Origin: Paludibacteraceae bacterium
GTDB taxonomy: Bacteria; Bacteroidota; Bacteroidia; Bacteroidales; Paludibacteraceae
NCBI GenBank assembly: GCA_017550055.1
Contig: JAFYMM010000083.1
Coordinates: 1 to 18,041, forward strand
Reading direction: 5' to 3'
Length of the DNA: 18,041 bases
A program made the position numbers and the translations under genes. Within the stretch, counting starts at the first letter, position 1, and the number at the start of each line of letters is the position of its first letter. The notes under the pieces are model-generated. The model searched no databases and was not told where the DNA came from. It was given only the letters and a program-made list of their open reading frames with translations. Below, one piece after another: positions 1 through 8,400 of the stretch.

Positions 1-631
1 ATTTAGTAGTAGCATCAGGCATATAGTCATCATAGTAGCCAGAGCTTGAAGCTTTAGTTACTGGTTTGAGGTTTTTGAACAATACTACGACTTTTGATTT
101 TTTGCCTAATGCAGTGATAACTTCAGACTTAGTTGTAACTGTAGCAGTGTCTGTTTGTACTTCTTCTTCTTCTTCACCTGCAGCATTACCATTGATAGTG
201 AAGTTCAAAACGAATTCTTTGTCGTTTTTAACAACAGGGAGGCTGACGTTATTTGCATCTTTACGACGAGGGTTGAATGTTATTACACCAGCTGGGAGGA
301 CGATGCGATAATTGCCATCAGTGAGTGTTGTAGTTGCAGTGTAAGTAACAGATAAGTCTTTACGTGCATTGTTCATTTTGCTACTTGATTTAGTAGTCCC
401 GTCTTCGTTAAGAGCGTGAAGAATGTTAACAGATGATGTACTAGATACAACACCAGTAACTTCAACACCGTCTAATTTACGACCTACAGAGTCGACACCT
501 GAGAAGGTAACTGTAACATCTGTGAAGGCTGCGATTGTAGCACCTTCTTCAATGCTCCAAGTGGCAGTAACTTCTGCCTTTGACGTGATTGCGAACAATA
601 ACGCCATGAGGAAAAGAGTAAGTTTTTTCAT
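1..631 (-). CDS. Partial secreted surface protein with Ig-like/beta-sandwich domain (C-terminus off the window)
   Basis: The reverse strand reads open from an ATG at 631 to the left edge (210 codons, no stop), so this is the N-terminal part of a longer gene. It starts MKKLTLFLMALLFAITSKA, a clear Sec signal peptide with likely cleavage after Ala19, before Glu20. Residues about 20-150 are rich in Thr, Val and Ser and contain the motif DGNYRIVLPAGVITF followed by a KEFVLNFTI strand. I recognise this pattern from Ig-like domains of Prevotella/Bacteroides secreted proteins. A run of five Glu (153-157) forms a short acidic linker, after which a second domain begins. A good Bacteroidetes promoter lies about 100 bases upstream. 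The gene is divergent from the large operon. Its anchoring or sorting signal would lie outside the window, so its final location and function are unknown; secretion is well supported, function is not. Confidence 0.85.
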   Translation of the reverse strand, partial: MKKLTLFLMALLFAITSKAEVTATWSIEEGATIAAFTDVTVTFSGVDSVGRKLDGVEVTGVVSSTSSVNILHALNEDGTTKSSSKMNNARKDLSVTYTATTTLTDGNYRIVLPAGVITFNPRRKDANNVSLPVVKNDKEFVLNFTINGNAAGEEEEEVQTDTATVTTKSEVITALGKKSKVVVLFKNLKPVTKASSSGYYDDYMPDATTK

Positions 632-690
632 GATTGAAAAGTTTTTTAAAAAAATTGATAAAAAAGTGTTTTAATAAGGTGAAAAACATC

Positions 691-710
691 TTTTAGAGTT
701 TGCTCTAAAA
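691..710 (-). promoter_or_regulatory. Hairpin in the 5' leader of the minus-strand gene
   Basis: TTTTAGAG (691-698) and CTCTAAAA (703-710) form a perfect 8-bp stem around a 4-base loop. It falls just downstream of the predicted minus-strand transcription start, so it would sit near the 5' end of that mRNA. It is not followed by a T-run on either strand, so it is not an intrinsic terminator. A role in mRNA stability is possible but inferred. Confidence 0.45.
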
Positions 711-730
711 AAATGTTAAAAATATTTTTG

Positions 731-761
731 CAAAGGTACATATTTTTTTTCAATTGTGCAA
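731..761 (-). promoter_or_regulatory. Bacteroidetes-type promoter for the minus-strand gene
   Basis: Read on the minus strand, TTG (761-759), 20 bases, then TACCTTTG (738-731) matches the Bacteroidetes primary sigma factor consensus (TTG at -33, TAnnTTTG at -7, spacing 19-21). The transcription start would be near 724, giving a leader of roughly 90 bases to the ATG at 631. The start codon has only A/T-rich sequence before it. Confidence 0.75.
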
Positions 762-790
762 TATATGTTTGTGTTTTATATGAAGGTTAC

Positions 791-867
791 TTTATGGTAT
801 GTTTATAGTATATTTATAGTATGTTTATAGTATATTTATCCTATATTTATAGTATATTTATAGTATG
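791..867. repeat. Seven tandem 11-bp repeats, TTTATAGTATR
   Basis: Seven consecutive 11-base units run from 791 to 867. Four match TTTATAGTATA or TTTATAGTATG exactly among units 2-4, 6 and 7; unit 1 (TTTATGGTATG) and unit 5 (TTTATCCTATA) carry one or two changes. An eighth, degraded unit may follow at 868. The array lies 30 bases upstream of the -33 element of the minus-strand promoter and about 130 bases upstream of the operon promoter. The period is close to one helical turn, so all units face the same side of the DNA. Confidence 0.9.
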
Positions 868-878
868 TTGTAGATAAG

Positions 879-920
879 AAGGAGTTAGGAATGAGTAATG
901 AGGAATGAGGAATGAAGAAT
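879..920. repeat. Heptamer repeat tract, GAGGAAT type
   Basis: Six consecutive 7-base units: AAGGAGT, TAGGAAT, GAGTAAT, GAGGAAT, GAGGAAT, GAAGAAT. The tract follows the 11-bp array and precedes the operon promoter. Two more spacers in this window carry 7-base periodic tracts (2245-2279 and 5394-5421). Confidence 0.7.
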
Positions 921-996
921 TGGTATTGTTAACATGAAATTTTTATTATTTTTTGATATGATGTTTTCGTTTTTTGAAGTTTTTGTTGTAAAGTGT

Positions 997-1026
997 TTGT
1001 TATTTGGATTTTTTTTAGTAATTTTG
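997..1026 (+). promoter_or_regulatory. Bacteroidetes-type promoter of the four-gene operon
   Basis: TTG (997-999, within TTTG 996-999), 19 bases, then TAATTTTG (1019-1026) fits the -33/-7 consensus of the Bacteroidetes primary sigma factor. The start of transcription would be near 1032, leaving a leader of about 88 bases. No comparably complete promoter was seen in the short gaps between the downstream genes, in line with one transcript for all four. Confidence 0.7.
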
Positions 1027-1119
1027 CGTGCTATTGTGTAGGTTGCTTGATTATATCTAGTTTTGTTATGTTAATAATTGTGAAAAATAATATAAAAATA
1101 AAATAAATCTTAATCCACT

Positions 1120-2244
1120 ATGAAAGTTCTTTCTTTGAGCAAGTATTTGCTTGTTGTGTCTTTTCTGTTTTTAACTTTTTGTGTTTCAGCGCAAAAGGGC
1201 GATCCTAATTTAGGCTCTCGTAATTCTCATTACATCACTATTTCGTTGGCGGGAGGTACGTCGGGTTTCGCTATGATGCCGGGTTATGGAAGTATATTGT
1301 CTGAAGATGCCAATTTTCTTGATGATAAACGTCCGATAGTTTTGCATCCAGACTCGTTGAATATTACTCCTTTTTTGGGTGGAACATTGGGTTTTGGTTA
1401 TGAATTTCAACATGCACGTGGCTTTTGGATTAGTTTAGGATTGGAAGGTCAAGTGTTGTCGGGTGGTTTGCACCATACAGATAGTATTCACCGTATTGAG
1501 AGTGTGATGGATGGTGACCGTCAGCCAGAGGCAGCAGACGTAGAGTACACAGTCATCAACTGGGCAGAGCGTCAGATGAACCTTTATGTTACAATGCCTA
1601 TTATGATGGGTTATAAAGCAGAATCGGGATTTTATTTTGGTGCTGGTGCGAGATTGGGCTTTAGCTTGTATAATACAGTTGGTGGTGACTTTGGTTTTGC
1701 AGATTGTAACTTGTATTATGATGATAAAATGCCTATCATGGGTATTTATAAGGAGTTGCCATTGACAGACGTGCAATCGCATGATGCTAACTTTGTTAAT
1801 CTTCCACAAGTTAACCCTATGATTGAGATTGGTTGGCAAGGATTAGAACAAGAATTTGCAAAGAGTGGTCGTTTGAAATTTAAGTTTGCGTTGGTTGGTG
1901 AATTGGGTATGTTATCGGCATATAATAATAGAGATGCAGCAGAACAGTTGTTTAACTATGAGTCGTTGGATGGTTTTGTTCCTGAGGATTTGCCTGATTT
2001 CTTTAAGAGTGTGAACTCGTTCTACTCGACTATACCTCTTGGAATTTCTTCTGGATCATTTAATACAGCGAAAGGAGAGAATAAGTTTGTTAATTATGAC
2101 CGAGCGACAACTCTTCGTGCGTGGTTTGTTGGTGTGAAAGCGTCTATTATGTTTGAAATGCCAAAACCAAAAGAGTGTAATTGTTTGAAAAATGATGTTA
2201 CTATTCCTTGGAAGAAAACACGTGTGAAGAAAGGAGTGGAATAA
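1120..2244 (+). CDS. Predicted outer-membrane beta-barrel protein
   Basis: This 374-residue protein opens with a signal peptide (MKVLSLSKYLLVVSFLFL...CVSA) likely cut after Ala24, before Gln25. The rest alternates short aromatic/Gly-rich amphipathic strands such as GGTLGFGYEF, FWISLGLEGQV, FYFGAGARLGFSLY and LRAWFVGVKASIMF. This pattern is typical of small outer-membrane barrels, of the broad OmpA/PorT-like kind. The last strand ends near residue 346 and a polar tail follows with a Cys-Asn-Cys at 353-355 and a basic end, probably facing the periplasm. I see no OmpA peptidoglycan-binding domain and none of the usual PorP/SprF motifs. It is the first gene of the operon, 64 bases before a T9SS cargo gene, so it may help secrete, anchor or organise those proteins; that is inference from position. 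The start is set by the signal peptide, although no Shine-Dalgarno site is present. Confidence 0.8.
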   Translation: MKVLSLSKYLLVVSFLFLTFCVSAQKGDPNLGSRNSHYITISLAGGTSGFAMMPGYGSILSEDANFLDDKRPIVLHPDSLNITPFLGGTLGFGYEFQHARGFWISLGLEGQVLSGGLHHTDSIHRIESVMDGDRQPEAADVEYTVINWAERQMNLYVTMPIMMGYKAESGFYFGAGARLGFSLYNTVGGDFGFADCNLYYDDKMPIMGIYKELPLTDVQSHDANFVNLPQVNPMIEIGWQGLEQEFAKSGRLKFKFALVGELGMLSAYNNRDAAEQLFNYESLDGFVPEDLPDFFKSVNSFYSTIPLGISSGSFNTAKGENKFVNYDRATTLRAWFVGVKASIMFEMPKPKECNCLKNDVTIPWKKTRVKKGVE

Positions 2245-2279
2245 GAGTTGAGAATTGAGAGTTGGGAGTTGAGAATTTT
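2245..2279. repeat. Heptamer repeat tract in the first intergenic gap
   Basis: Five in-phase 7-base units start directly after the stop codon: GAGTTGA, GAATTGA, GAGTTGG, GAGTTGA, GAATTTT. They fill about half of the 64-base gap between the barrel gene and the first cargo gene. Confidence 0.8.
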
Positions 2280-2308
2280 TTGCAATAATTGAAATATAGA
2301 ATTCGAAA

Positions 2309-5300
2309 ATGAAATTGAGAAGATTCATCTTATTATTGATGGTGCAATGTGCATTGGGTTTTGCGTATTGTCAAGATAGTATTTTTACTTATCAGTGTGA
2401 TTTTGAAGATCCGACTGAACATGAGAACTGGGAGGTTAATGCTGGGCCTCGTGGTGAACAATGTGCTAATAAGTGGTATTTTGGTAAGTTAGGATCGAAT
2501 GGTGGAGATTGTGGTTTTTTTGTGTCGAAAGATGGTAAATCGAATGATTATGAGGCAACAGGATTGACAGTTGTTTCTTATCGTACGTTCGATTTATTGA
2601 AAGCTGGTGAATATGAGTTTTCGTTTGATTGGCGTGCTGGCGGTTGGCAAGATTCGATTAGTGATGAGGATGGGCTTTATGTGTTTTGGTTGCCAACGAC
2701 AGAGAACATTGTTTCTGTGAATAACTCATCGTTGCCAAAGTGGTTTGACGAGTCGAAGGCGTTGAAATTTGGACGTAAATCGGCTAAATTGTCGCAATCG
2801 GATTGGAACACTGTAGTGGATATTATTAAGACAGATGGAACACCACATCACCTTGTTTTTGCTTGGCGTAATGGGATGAATGGAAGTTATCCACCAGCGG
2901 CATGTGTGGATAATATTTTGCTTATGCCAGTGGGTTATTGTCATAAGCCATACGATTTGAACCTTGAGGTGAATGACCTTGATGCGACATTCTCGTGGAG
3001 TGGTGATTCGGAATCGTACGATGTGCGTTGTTATAATTCACGCACAGGAAAGTGGAAAGAGTATCAGAGCGTGAGAGATACGTTTGTGGTAGTAGAAGGA
3101 GTGGAAGAGGGTATGTGTACTTATTATGTACGCGCGCATTGCGAGGGTATTAGTGGTACATGGGTGTCTCTTTCACAATTTATTTATTACCCAGGTGTTC
3201 GTTGTATTGATTTTATGAGTCTTAGTACACAAAATTGTTATACAGGTCCTAATCCAAATAATAGTGATGGTAGTGGTCAGGGGGTTGGATTTACACCAAG
3301 TTTGGTTGATTTGGGTTATCAAAGCATGGAGAGTCGCCATACAGTGCATTATGATTTGAATGAAGTGGACCCACGTACAGATGGAGGATTGCGTACAGTG
3401 CCAGAAGGTGAGGTGGCTTCGGTGCGTCTTGGAAACTGGAATACAGGGGGTGAGGCAGAACGAGTAGAATATAAATATACAGTTGATGCTTCGACTTCAG
3501 CTGTTTTGATATTGAAATATGCAGTAGTGTTACAAGACCCAGATCATAATGAGATATGGCAACCAAAATTTGAGCTTGAGGTGATGAAGAATGGAAAACC
3601 AATTAGTAATAAAGGTTGTGGAGAGGCGAAGTTTACAGCAGGTAAAAATACCTCGGAAAAGGATGGTTGGCATAAATTTAATACAGGTTGGTGGAAAGAT
3701 TGGACTACGGTGTCTATTAATCTTCGTGAACACCATGGCGAAGAGGTTGTTGTGCGTTTGACAACATACGATTGTGCAGAGTTGGGTCATTATGGATATG
3801 CTTATTTTACGCTTAATTGTTCGGATGGTCAAATAAAAAGTACGGCATGTGGTGATGTAGAGAACGATACATTGGTAGGTCCTGATGGATTTAAGTATCG
3901 TTGGTACAAAAAGATGGATAAGGAAGTGACATTGTCGACAGAACAAACGTATGTGATTTCGACTAAAGATACTGCTACATACTGTCTTGATGTTATTCAA
4001 CCAACAAAAACAGAGTGTTACTATACGTTGGAGACATCGGGATTACAACGCTATCCAGTGGCAGATGGAGAGTGTCGTCCATACGTAGAAGAGTGTATGA
4101 ATAAGGTTGAATTTAAGAATAAGAGCTATGTCTCTAAAAAAGACGCAGCTGGAAATAATATAAATTCAGGCGAGGATTGTGATATAGTGTGGGTTTTTGG
4201 AGATGGAGCAACGTCGTCGAATCTAAATCCTGTACATGTTTATCCTGCAACAGGAGGTAAATTCACTGCCATATTGAAAGCATCGATAGGCGGAGGAAAG
4301 TGTATGGAGATGAAGACATTTGAATTTGAATTGCCAAATGTTACGGATATGCGTGATACAATACATGCAACAATTTGTCCGGGTGAATCATATAAATTGG
4401 GAGAAAATAGTTATTTTGCAACAGGAGAATATTCAGATACTATCCCTACAGAATATGGTTGCGACAATATTACATTGTTGTATTTGAATGTATTGAAAGA
4501 TACTACGTTGTATGATACTATTTGTAGTACGGATGTACGTATTATAGATGGAGTTCAAGTTACAAAAACAGGTGTATATTCAGAGAAGAGCTCTTTGGGT
4601 TGCGACTCTATATTGTGGGATATGGTTGTAAACGAGTCGTTGGTGCTTGGAATAGATAGTGTAATATCGGTGTGTGCTGATGATGATAACATAATAATAC
4701 CATACGTAGAAGAGTCTGGTAAATTATTGGAATTTGCCGTTAAGTTTAAAGATGCCGCAATGGCTGAGGCTTCGGTAGAAGGTTTGTTGCCAGAGAGTGG
4801 TGCAATGGTTGTTCCAATGTTGAAAGGAGTTAAGCCTAATAGATATAAAGCAACATTGTCGTTTGGAGAATTGGCTTGTGGAGGAGAAGATATTGATGTG
4901 TTGATAGATGTTTATTATCCAGAGAGTGTTATTGCTCAGCGATGGAATGATGTGTTGGCTGTGAAAAATGCTGATTACAATGGAGGTAATTATGAGTTTG
5001 TGGCTTATCAATGGTACAAAAATAATACCCCTATTGAAGGTGCGACTTCGTCAATACTGTATGAAGAATTGGATTTTAATGCAGAATATTCTGTGTTGCT
5101 TACACGTGATGATGGTGTGCAAGAGATGGTTTGTGCTATCAAACCTGTTCAATTTGGAGATGTAAGTGGCAATTCAGTTGTTGTGTTTGGAACAAATGCT
5201 CCATCGCAAGTAAATGTGAAAGCGTCGGAAACGGCACAAGTTAGAGTTTGGTCGTCAGTGGGCTTATTGATTGGAGAGTATTTCGTTGATAAAGGCGAAA

Positions 5301-5392
5301 ACGTGTTGAATTTAGGAAACAATTCAGGTCTTTATATATTTGAATTTATTTTCGCAGACGGAAGACGTTTTATTGAGCGAATAGTTCTTTGA
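2309..5392 (+). CDS. Multidomain T9SS cargo protein, paralog 1 (1,027 residues)
   Basis: A signal peptide (residues 1-21) precedes mature Gln22. Domains in order: a MAM/choice-of-anchor-J-like jelly roll (about 24-205, with NKWYFG, YRTFDL, SFDWRAGG and the closing CVDNILL); a fibronectin III-like domain (about 206-292); a long beta domain (about 298-512) with SVRLGNWNTGGEAERVEY, WKDWTTVSINLR and YAYFTLNC; an Ig-like stretch with YRWYKK; a PKD-like domain with WVFGDG near 628; two Cys/GCD(S/N)I repeats (about 683-777); another beta region with a NGGNYEF...YQWYKN signature; and a C-terminal sorting-like domain (about 952-1027) ending in GLYIFEF, ADGRRFIERIVL. The last resembles T9SS sorting domains but lacks the YPNP motif. 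No catalytic residues were recognised, so a structural or adhesive surface role is likely. It is collinear in domains with the next gene. The name of the 298-512 domain is not known to me. Confidence 0.85.
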   Translation: MKLRRFILLLMVQCALGFAYCQDSIFTYQCDFEDPTEHENWEVNAGPRGEQCANKWYFGKLGSNGGDCGFFVSKDGKSNDYEATGLTVVSYRTFDLLKAGEYEFSFDWRAGGWQDSISDEDGLYVFWLPTTENIVSVNNSSLPKWFDESKALKFGRKSAKLSQSDWNTVVDIIKTDGTPHHLVFAWRNGMNGSYPPAACVDNILLMPVGYCHKPYDLNLEVNDLDATFSWSGDSESYDVRCYNSRTGKWKEYQSVRDTFVVVEGVEEGMCTYYVRAHCEGISGTWVSLSQFIYYPGVRCIDFMSLSTQNCYTGPNPNNSDGSGQGVGFTPSLVDLGYQSMESRHTVHYDLNEVDPRTDGGLRTVPEGEVASVRLGNWNTGGEAERVEYKYTVDASTSAVLILKYAVVLQDPDHNEIWQPKFELEVMKNGKPISNKGCGEAKFTAGKNTSEKDGWHKFNTGWWKDWTTVSINLREHHGEEVVVRLTTYDCAELGHYGYAYFTLNCSDGQIKSTACGDVENDTLVGPDGFKYRWYKKMDKEVTLSTEQTYVISTKDTATYCLDVIQPTKTECYYTLETSGLQRYPVADGECRPYVEECMNKVEFKNKSYVSKKDAAGNNINSGEDCDIVWVFGDGATSSNLNPVHVYPATGGKFTAILKASIGGGKCMEMKTFEFELPNVTDMRDTIHATICPGESYKLGENSYFATGEYSDTIPTEYGCDNITLLYLNVLKDTTLYDTICSTDVRIIDGVQVTKTGVYSEKSSLGCDSILWDMVVNESLVLGIDSVISVCADDDNIIIPYVEESGKLLEFAVKFKDAAMAEASVEGLLPESGAMVVPMLKGVKPNRYKATLSFGELACGGEDIDVLIDVYYPESVIAQRWNDVLAVKNADYNGGNYEFVAYQWYKNNTPIEGATSSILYEELDFNAEYSVLLTRDDGVQEMVCAIKPVQFGDVSGNSVVVFGTNAPSQVNVKASETAQVRVWSSVGLLIGEYFVDKGENVLNLGNNSGLYIFEFIFADGRRFIERIVL

Positions 5393-5393
5393 T

Positions 5394-5421
5394 TCTAATT
5401 TTTAATTTTCAGTTTTTAGTT
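5394..5421. repeat. Heptamer repeat tract in the second intergenic gap
   Basis: Four in-phase 7-base units, TCTAATT, TTTAATT, TTCAGTT and TTTAGTT, fill the whole gap between the stop codon (ending 5392) and the ATG at 5422. The unit is a T-rich relative of the tract at 2245-2279: both can be written as ARTT plus three bases. The tract occupies the ribosome-binding region of the next gene. Confidence 0.65.
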
Positions 5422-8400
5422 ATGTTGCATAAAAAAGTCTTATTATTATTTTTGTCTTTGCACTTTGTGTTGGGCATTGTGCATGGTCAAATTATTAATG
5501 TTCCTTATCAGTTTGGTTTCGAAAAGGATGATTCAGAAATCAATAATTGGACATTGAATTCGGGTAGTAGGGGAAATTATTGTACAGACAAATGGGTGGT
5601 TGGTAATCTTGAATATAATGAAGGTTATCAGTCGCTTTACATATCTTCGGATGACGGTTTGTCAGCAAAATATTCGTCAGAGCCTAACGTAGTTGTCGTG
5701 TCTAGAACTTTCGAATTGGCAACTGGTAATTATGATATTTCGTTTGACTGGAAATCTGGTGGTTATGCTACGATTTCGGATTTATTTGTGTGTTTATTGC
5801 CAGATGGATATACCATGGATGGTGAGTCTTTAGAGTCAAACGATACAATTGGTTATTTTCCTAAAATTTTTAGTCGTTTTTGTATGCCATTGACAACAGT
5901 TGATGGTACGTTTGCTTCGTTGTCAGACAAAAGAACTTGGACTAATGCCTCATTTCAAACAAGTGTTATTGCTGGACGTAAGATGCAATTGGCTTTTGTT
6001 TGGGTGAATTTCAACCAAGATACAACAATAGCTAATCCATTGGGTGCATGTATTGATAATATTCAGATAACATCAGCCATGTGTCCAAAACCTGAAAATT
6101 TGAAAGCAGATGCATCTTGTGGAACAATCAATTTTTCGTGGGAAGGTTTTGCTCCTATTTATGAGTGTGGTTATAAGCCTCTTGGTTCTAAATATTGGAA
6201 TAATGTATATGATATTGATGGCGAGGTGGATAATCCTTCATTCACGTGGGAAGATATGCCAGAGGGGGCATACGATTTGAGGGTGCGTGCAATAGCTGGT
6301 CCGGATACAAGTGCCTACGTTTATTTAAATACTGTTGTGGTGTGGTGTCCTGAAAACCACTGTTTTGACTTCGTTTCTTTAGATAATCCAGAGATTGTTA
6401 CTTGTGAGATTGGCGGTGCGATTGAAAATCCGTTGTCAAACCCAGGTGCATATAAATTTTATCCTGCAGTTCCAGCACCATCTACTGGAGGTAATAATGT
6501 AGATGCTCGTCATATTGCGTGTTGGGTTCAAGGAATGTATGACCCTAATACAGGAAATCGTTTGTTGATGGTGCCTTCGGATGAGATTGCATCAGTGCGT
6601 TTAGGAAATCAGAATGCAGGTTCTCAAGCAGAGCGTATAACATACGAGTTTGATGTTCAAGATGATTTAGTGCTTTTGATGAAATATGCTGTTGTGCTTG
6701 AAAACCCAGGACACGGTGCAGCGTATGACCCATATTTTGGACTTGAAATATTGAAAGAAGATGGAACTTCAATTTCAGAGCATGCCTGTGGAGAGGCATT
6801 CTTTTCTCCTACGAAAGACCCTGAAGAATGGAAAACATATTCTCCTTCTTTAGGTGTGAAATTCGTTTGGAAAGATTGGACTACAATAGGTATTGATTTG
6901 CGTTCATGTAAAGGGCAGAAAATAAAAATTCAGTTGACTACACAAGATTGTACTTTGGGCAAGCATGGTGGTTATGCTTACTTTACGCTTGATTGTATTG
7001 ATGCTACTATACGTAGTGAGGGATGTGATACAGTTTCGCTTGAAGCACCTTCTGGATTTAAATATTATTGGTATAATAATGAGAATACAAGCTTTAAGCC
7101 AACTACAGCACAAAGCATTGATGTTCTTGCCGGAGATACAACAACTTATTATTGTAAGGTAACATATATTGACAAATCAGACTGTAACTTTGTGTTAAGT
7201 TCTGCTGTTATTCCACAATTCCCTAAAGCAGAATTTAATGCTTTGTGGCAACCTGCAGGATGTAATAATATTCTTAAATTTGAGAATAAAAGTTATGTTT
7301 ATGTAAAAATCAATGATACGGATTCTATCATTGAAGGTAAGCGTTGTGCGCATTATGAGTGGGAGTTTGAATTTAATGGTAGTATTACGAGGACAGATTT
7401 GGTGAGTCCTAAATATATTATGCCTAATGAAGGAGGTCAATTGAAGGTTCAATTGAAAGCTTTTCTTGAGGATGAACAGTGTATAGATGTTTTAGATACA
7501 GTTATTGATGTACCTGAAATCCATGGACATAATATTGAGTTGAGTAAGGAAATTTGTTGGGGTGATTATGTTATTTTAGGTGGTAATTTTGCTATGACAT
7601 CGGGAACCTATAGTGATACTGTTCTTAATATTTGGGGATGTGATAGTATAACGACACTTCATCTTACGGTGAGACCAAGAATTGAAGATGTTGTGGTGTA
7701 TGATACGTTATGTAGTCTTGACCCATATATTATTGGTAATTATCGATTTGATTCAACTGGTGTTTATGAAGTGAAATTGCAAAGTAATGATTCTTTGAGA
7801 TGTGATAGTGTTGTGATTTTACACTTAGAAAAGATGGAGCCTTTAGCTGCGAATATAAGTGATGATTATAGATGGTTGTGTGCAGATGATAGTATTTTGT
7901 TTGTTGATTATGAATTGGTTGCAGGCGCACGTTCACCATTTATATATTCGGTAGAGTTTGATAGTCTTGCTCGTAGTGCAGGTTTTGTTGATGTCCATAA
8001 TATTGATGTCGATGCTGAAGAACAGACGTTTGAAATAACATTGCCAAATAATTGTCGCCCAAATCATTATACAGCGAATATTATTCTTGGAGATACAGTT
8101 TCTTCTTGTGGTGATGTTATATTGACAGTTGCGTTTGATGTATATTATAGTTCGAAAATATTAGAGCCTAAATTTGGTAACCTTATATCAGTTTTGAATT
8201 CAGATGCTAATGGCGGATATGAATTTGATGAATATAGATGGTATAGGGATGGTGTTCTTATTCCAGATGAAAATAAAGCGTTTTATTATTTGAATGGAGG
8301 AACTTTTGGTTCGGAATGTTACTATCTTGAAGCGCGACGTGTGGATGACGGCGTAGTGATGCGTTCTTGTGAAATCTGTCCTGGAGGGGGAACTCCTGTT

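Larger units (their letters stand above)
632..1119. other. Divergent intergenic control region
   Basis: This 488-base AT-rich spacer separates the minus-strand gene from the plus-strand operon. It contains one promoter for each direction, a hairpin in the minus-strand leader, seven 11-bp repeats and a 7-bp repeat tract, each listed separately. The remaining leader of the operon (about 1032-1119) is very A/T-rich, has no Shine-Dalgarno sequence before the ATG at 1120 and shows no riboswitch-like structure that I can recognise. Confidence 0.7.

Noticed and set aside
66..674. Several plus-strand frames over the left end
   Set aside because: They are shadows of the minus-strand secreted protein, which has a proper signal peptide and promoter.
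791..920. CRISPR array
   Set aside because: The repeats are 11 and 7 bases, directly abutting and without spacers.
1120..2244. PorP/SprF family assignment for the barrel protein
   Set aside because: The characteristic N-terminal PorP/SprF motifs are not visible; only the gene context is similar.
2309..2374. Lipoprotein reading of the first paralog (Cys21)
   Set aside because: The sequence before Cys is F-A-Y, which does not fit a lipobox, and cleavage before Gln22 matches the other operon products.
5389..5421. Upstream TTG start for the second paralog
   Set aside because: It would overlap the previous stop and place extra residues before an already complete signal peptide; the ATG at 5422 fits better.
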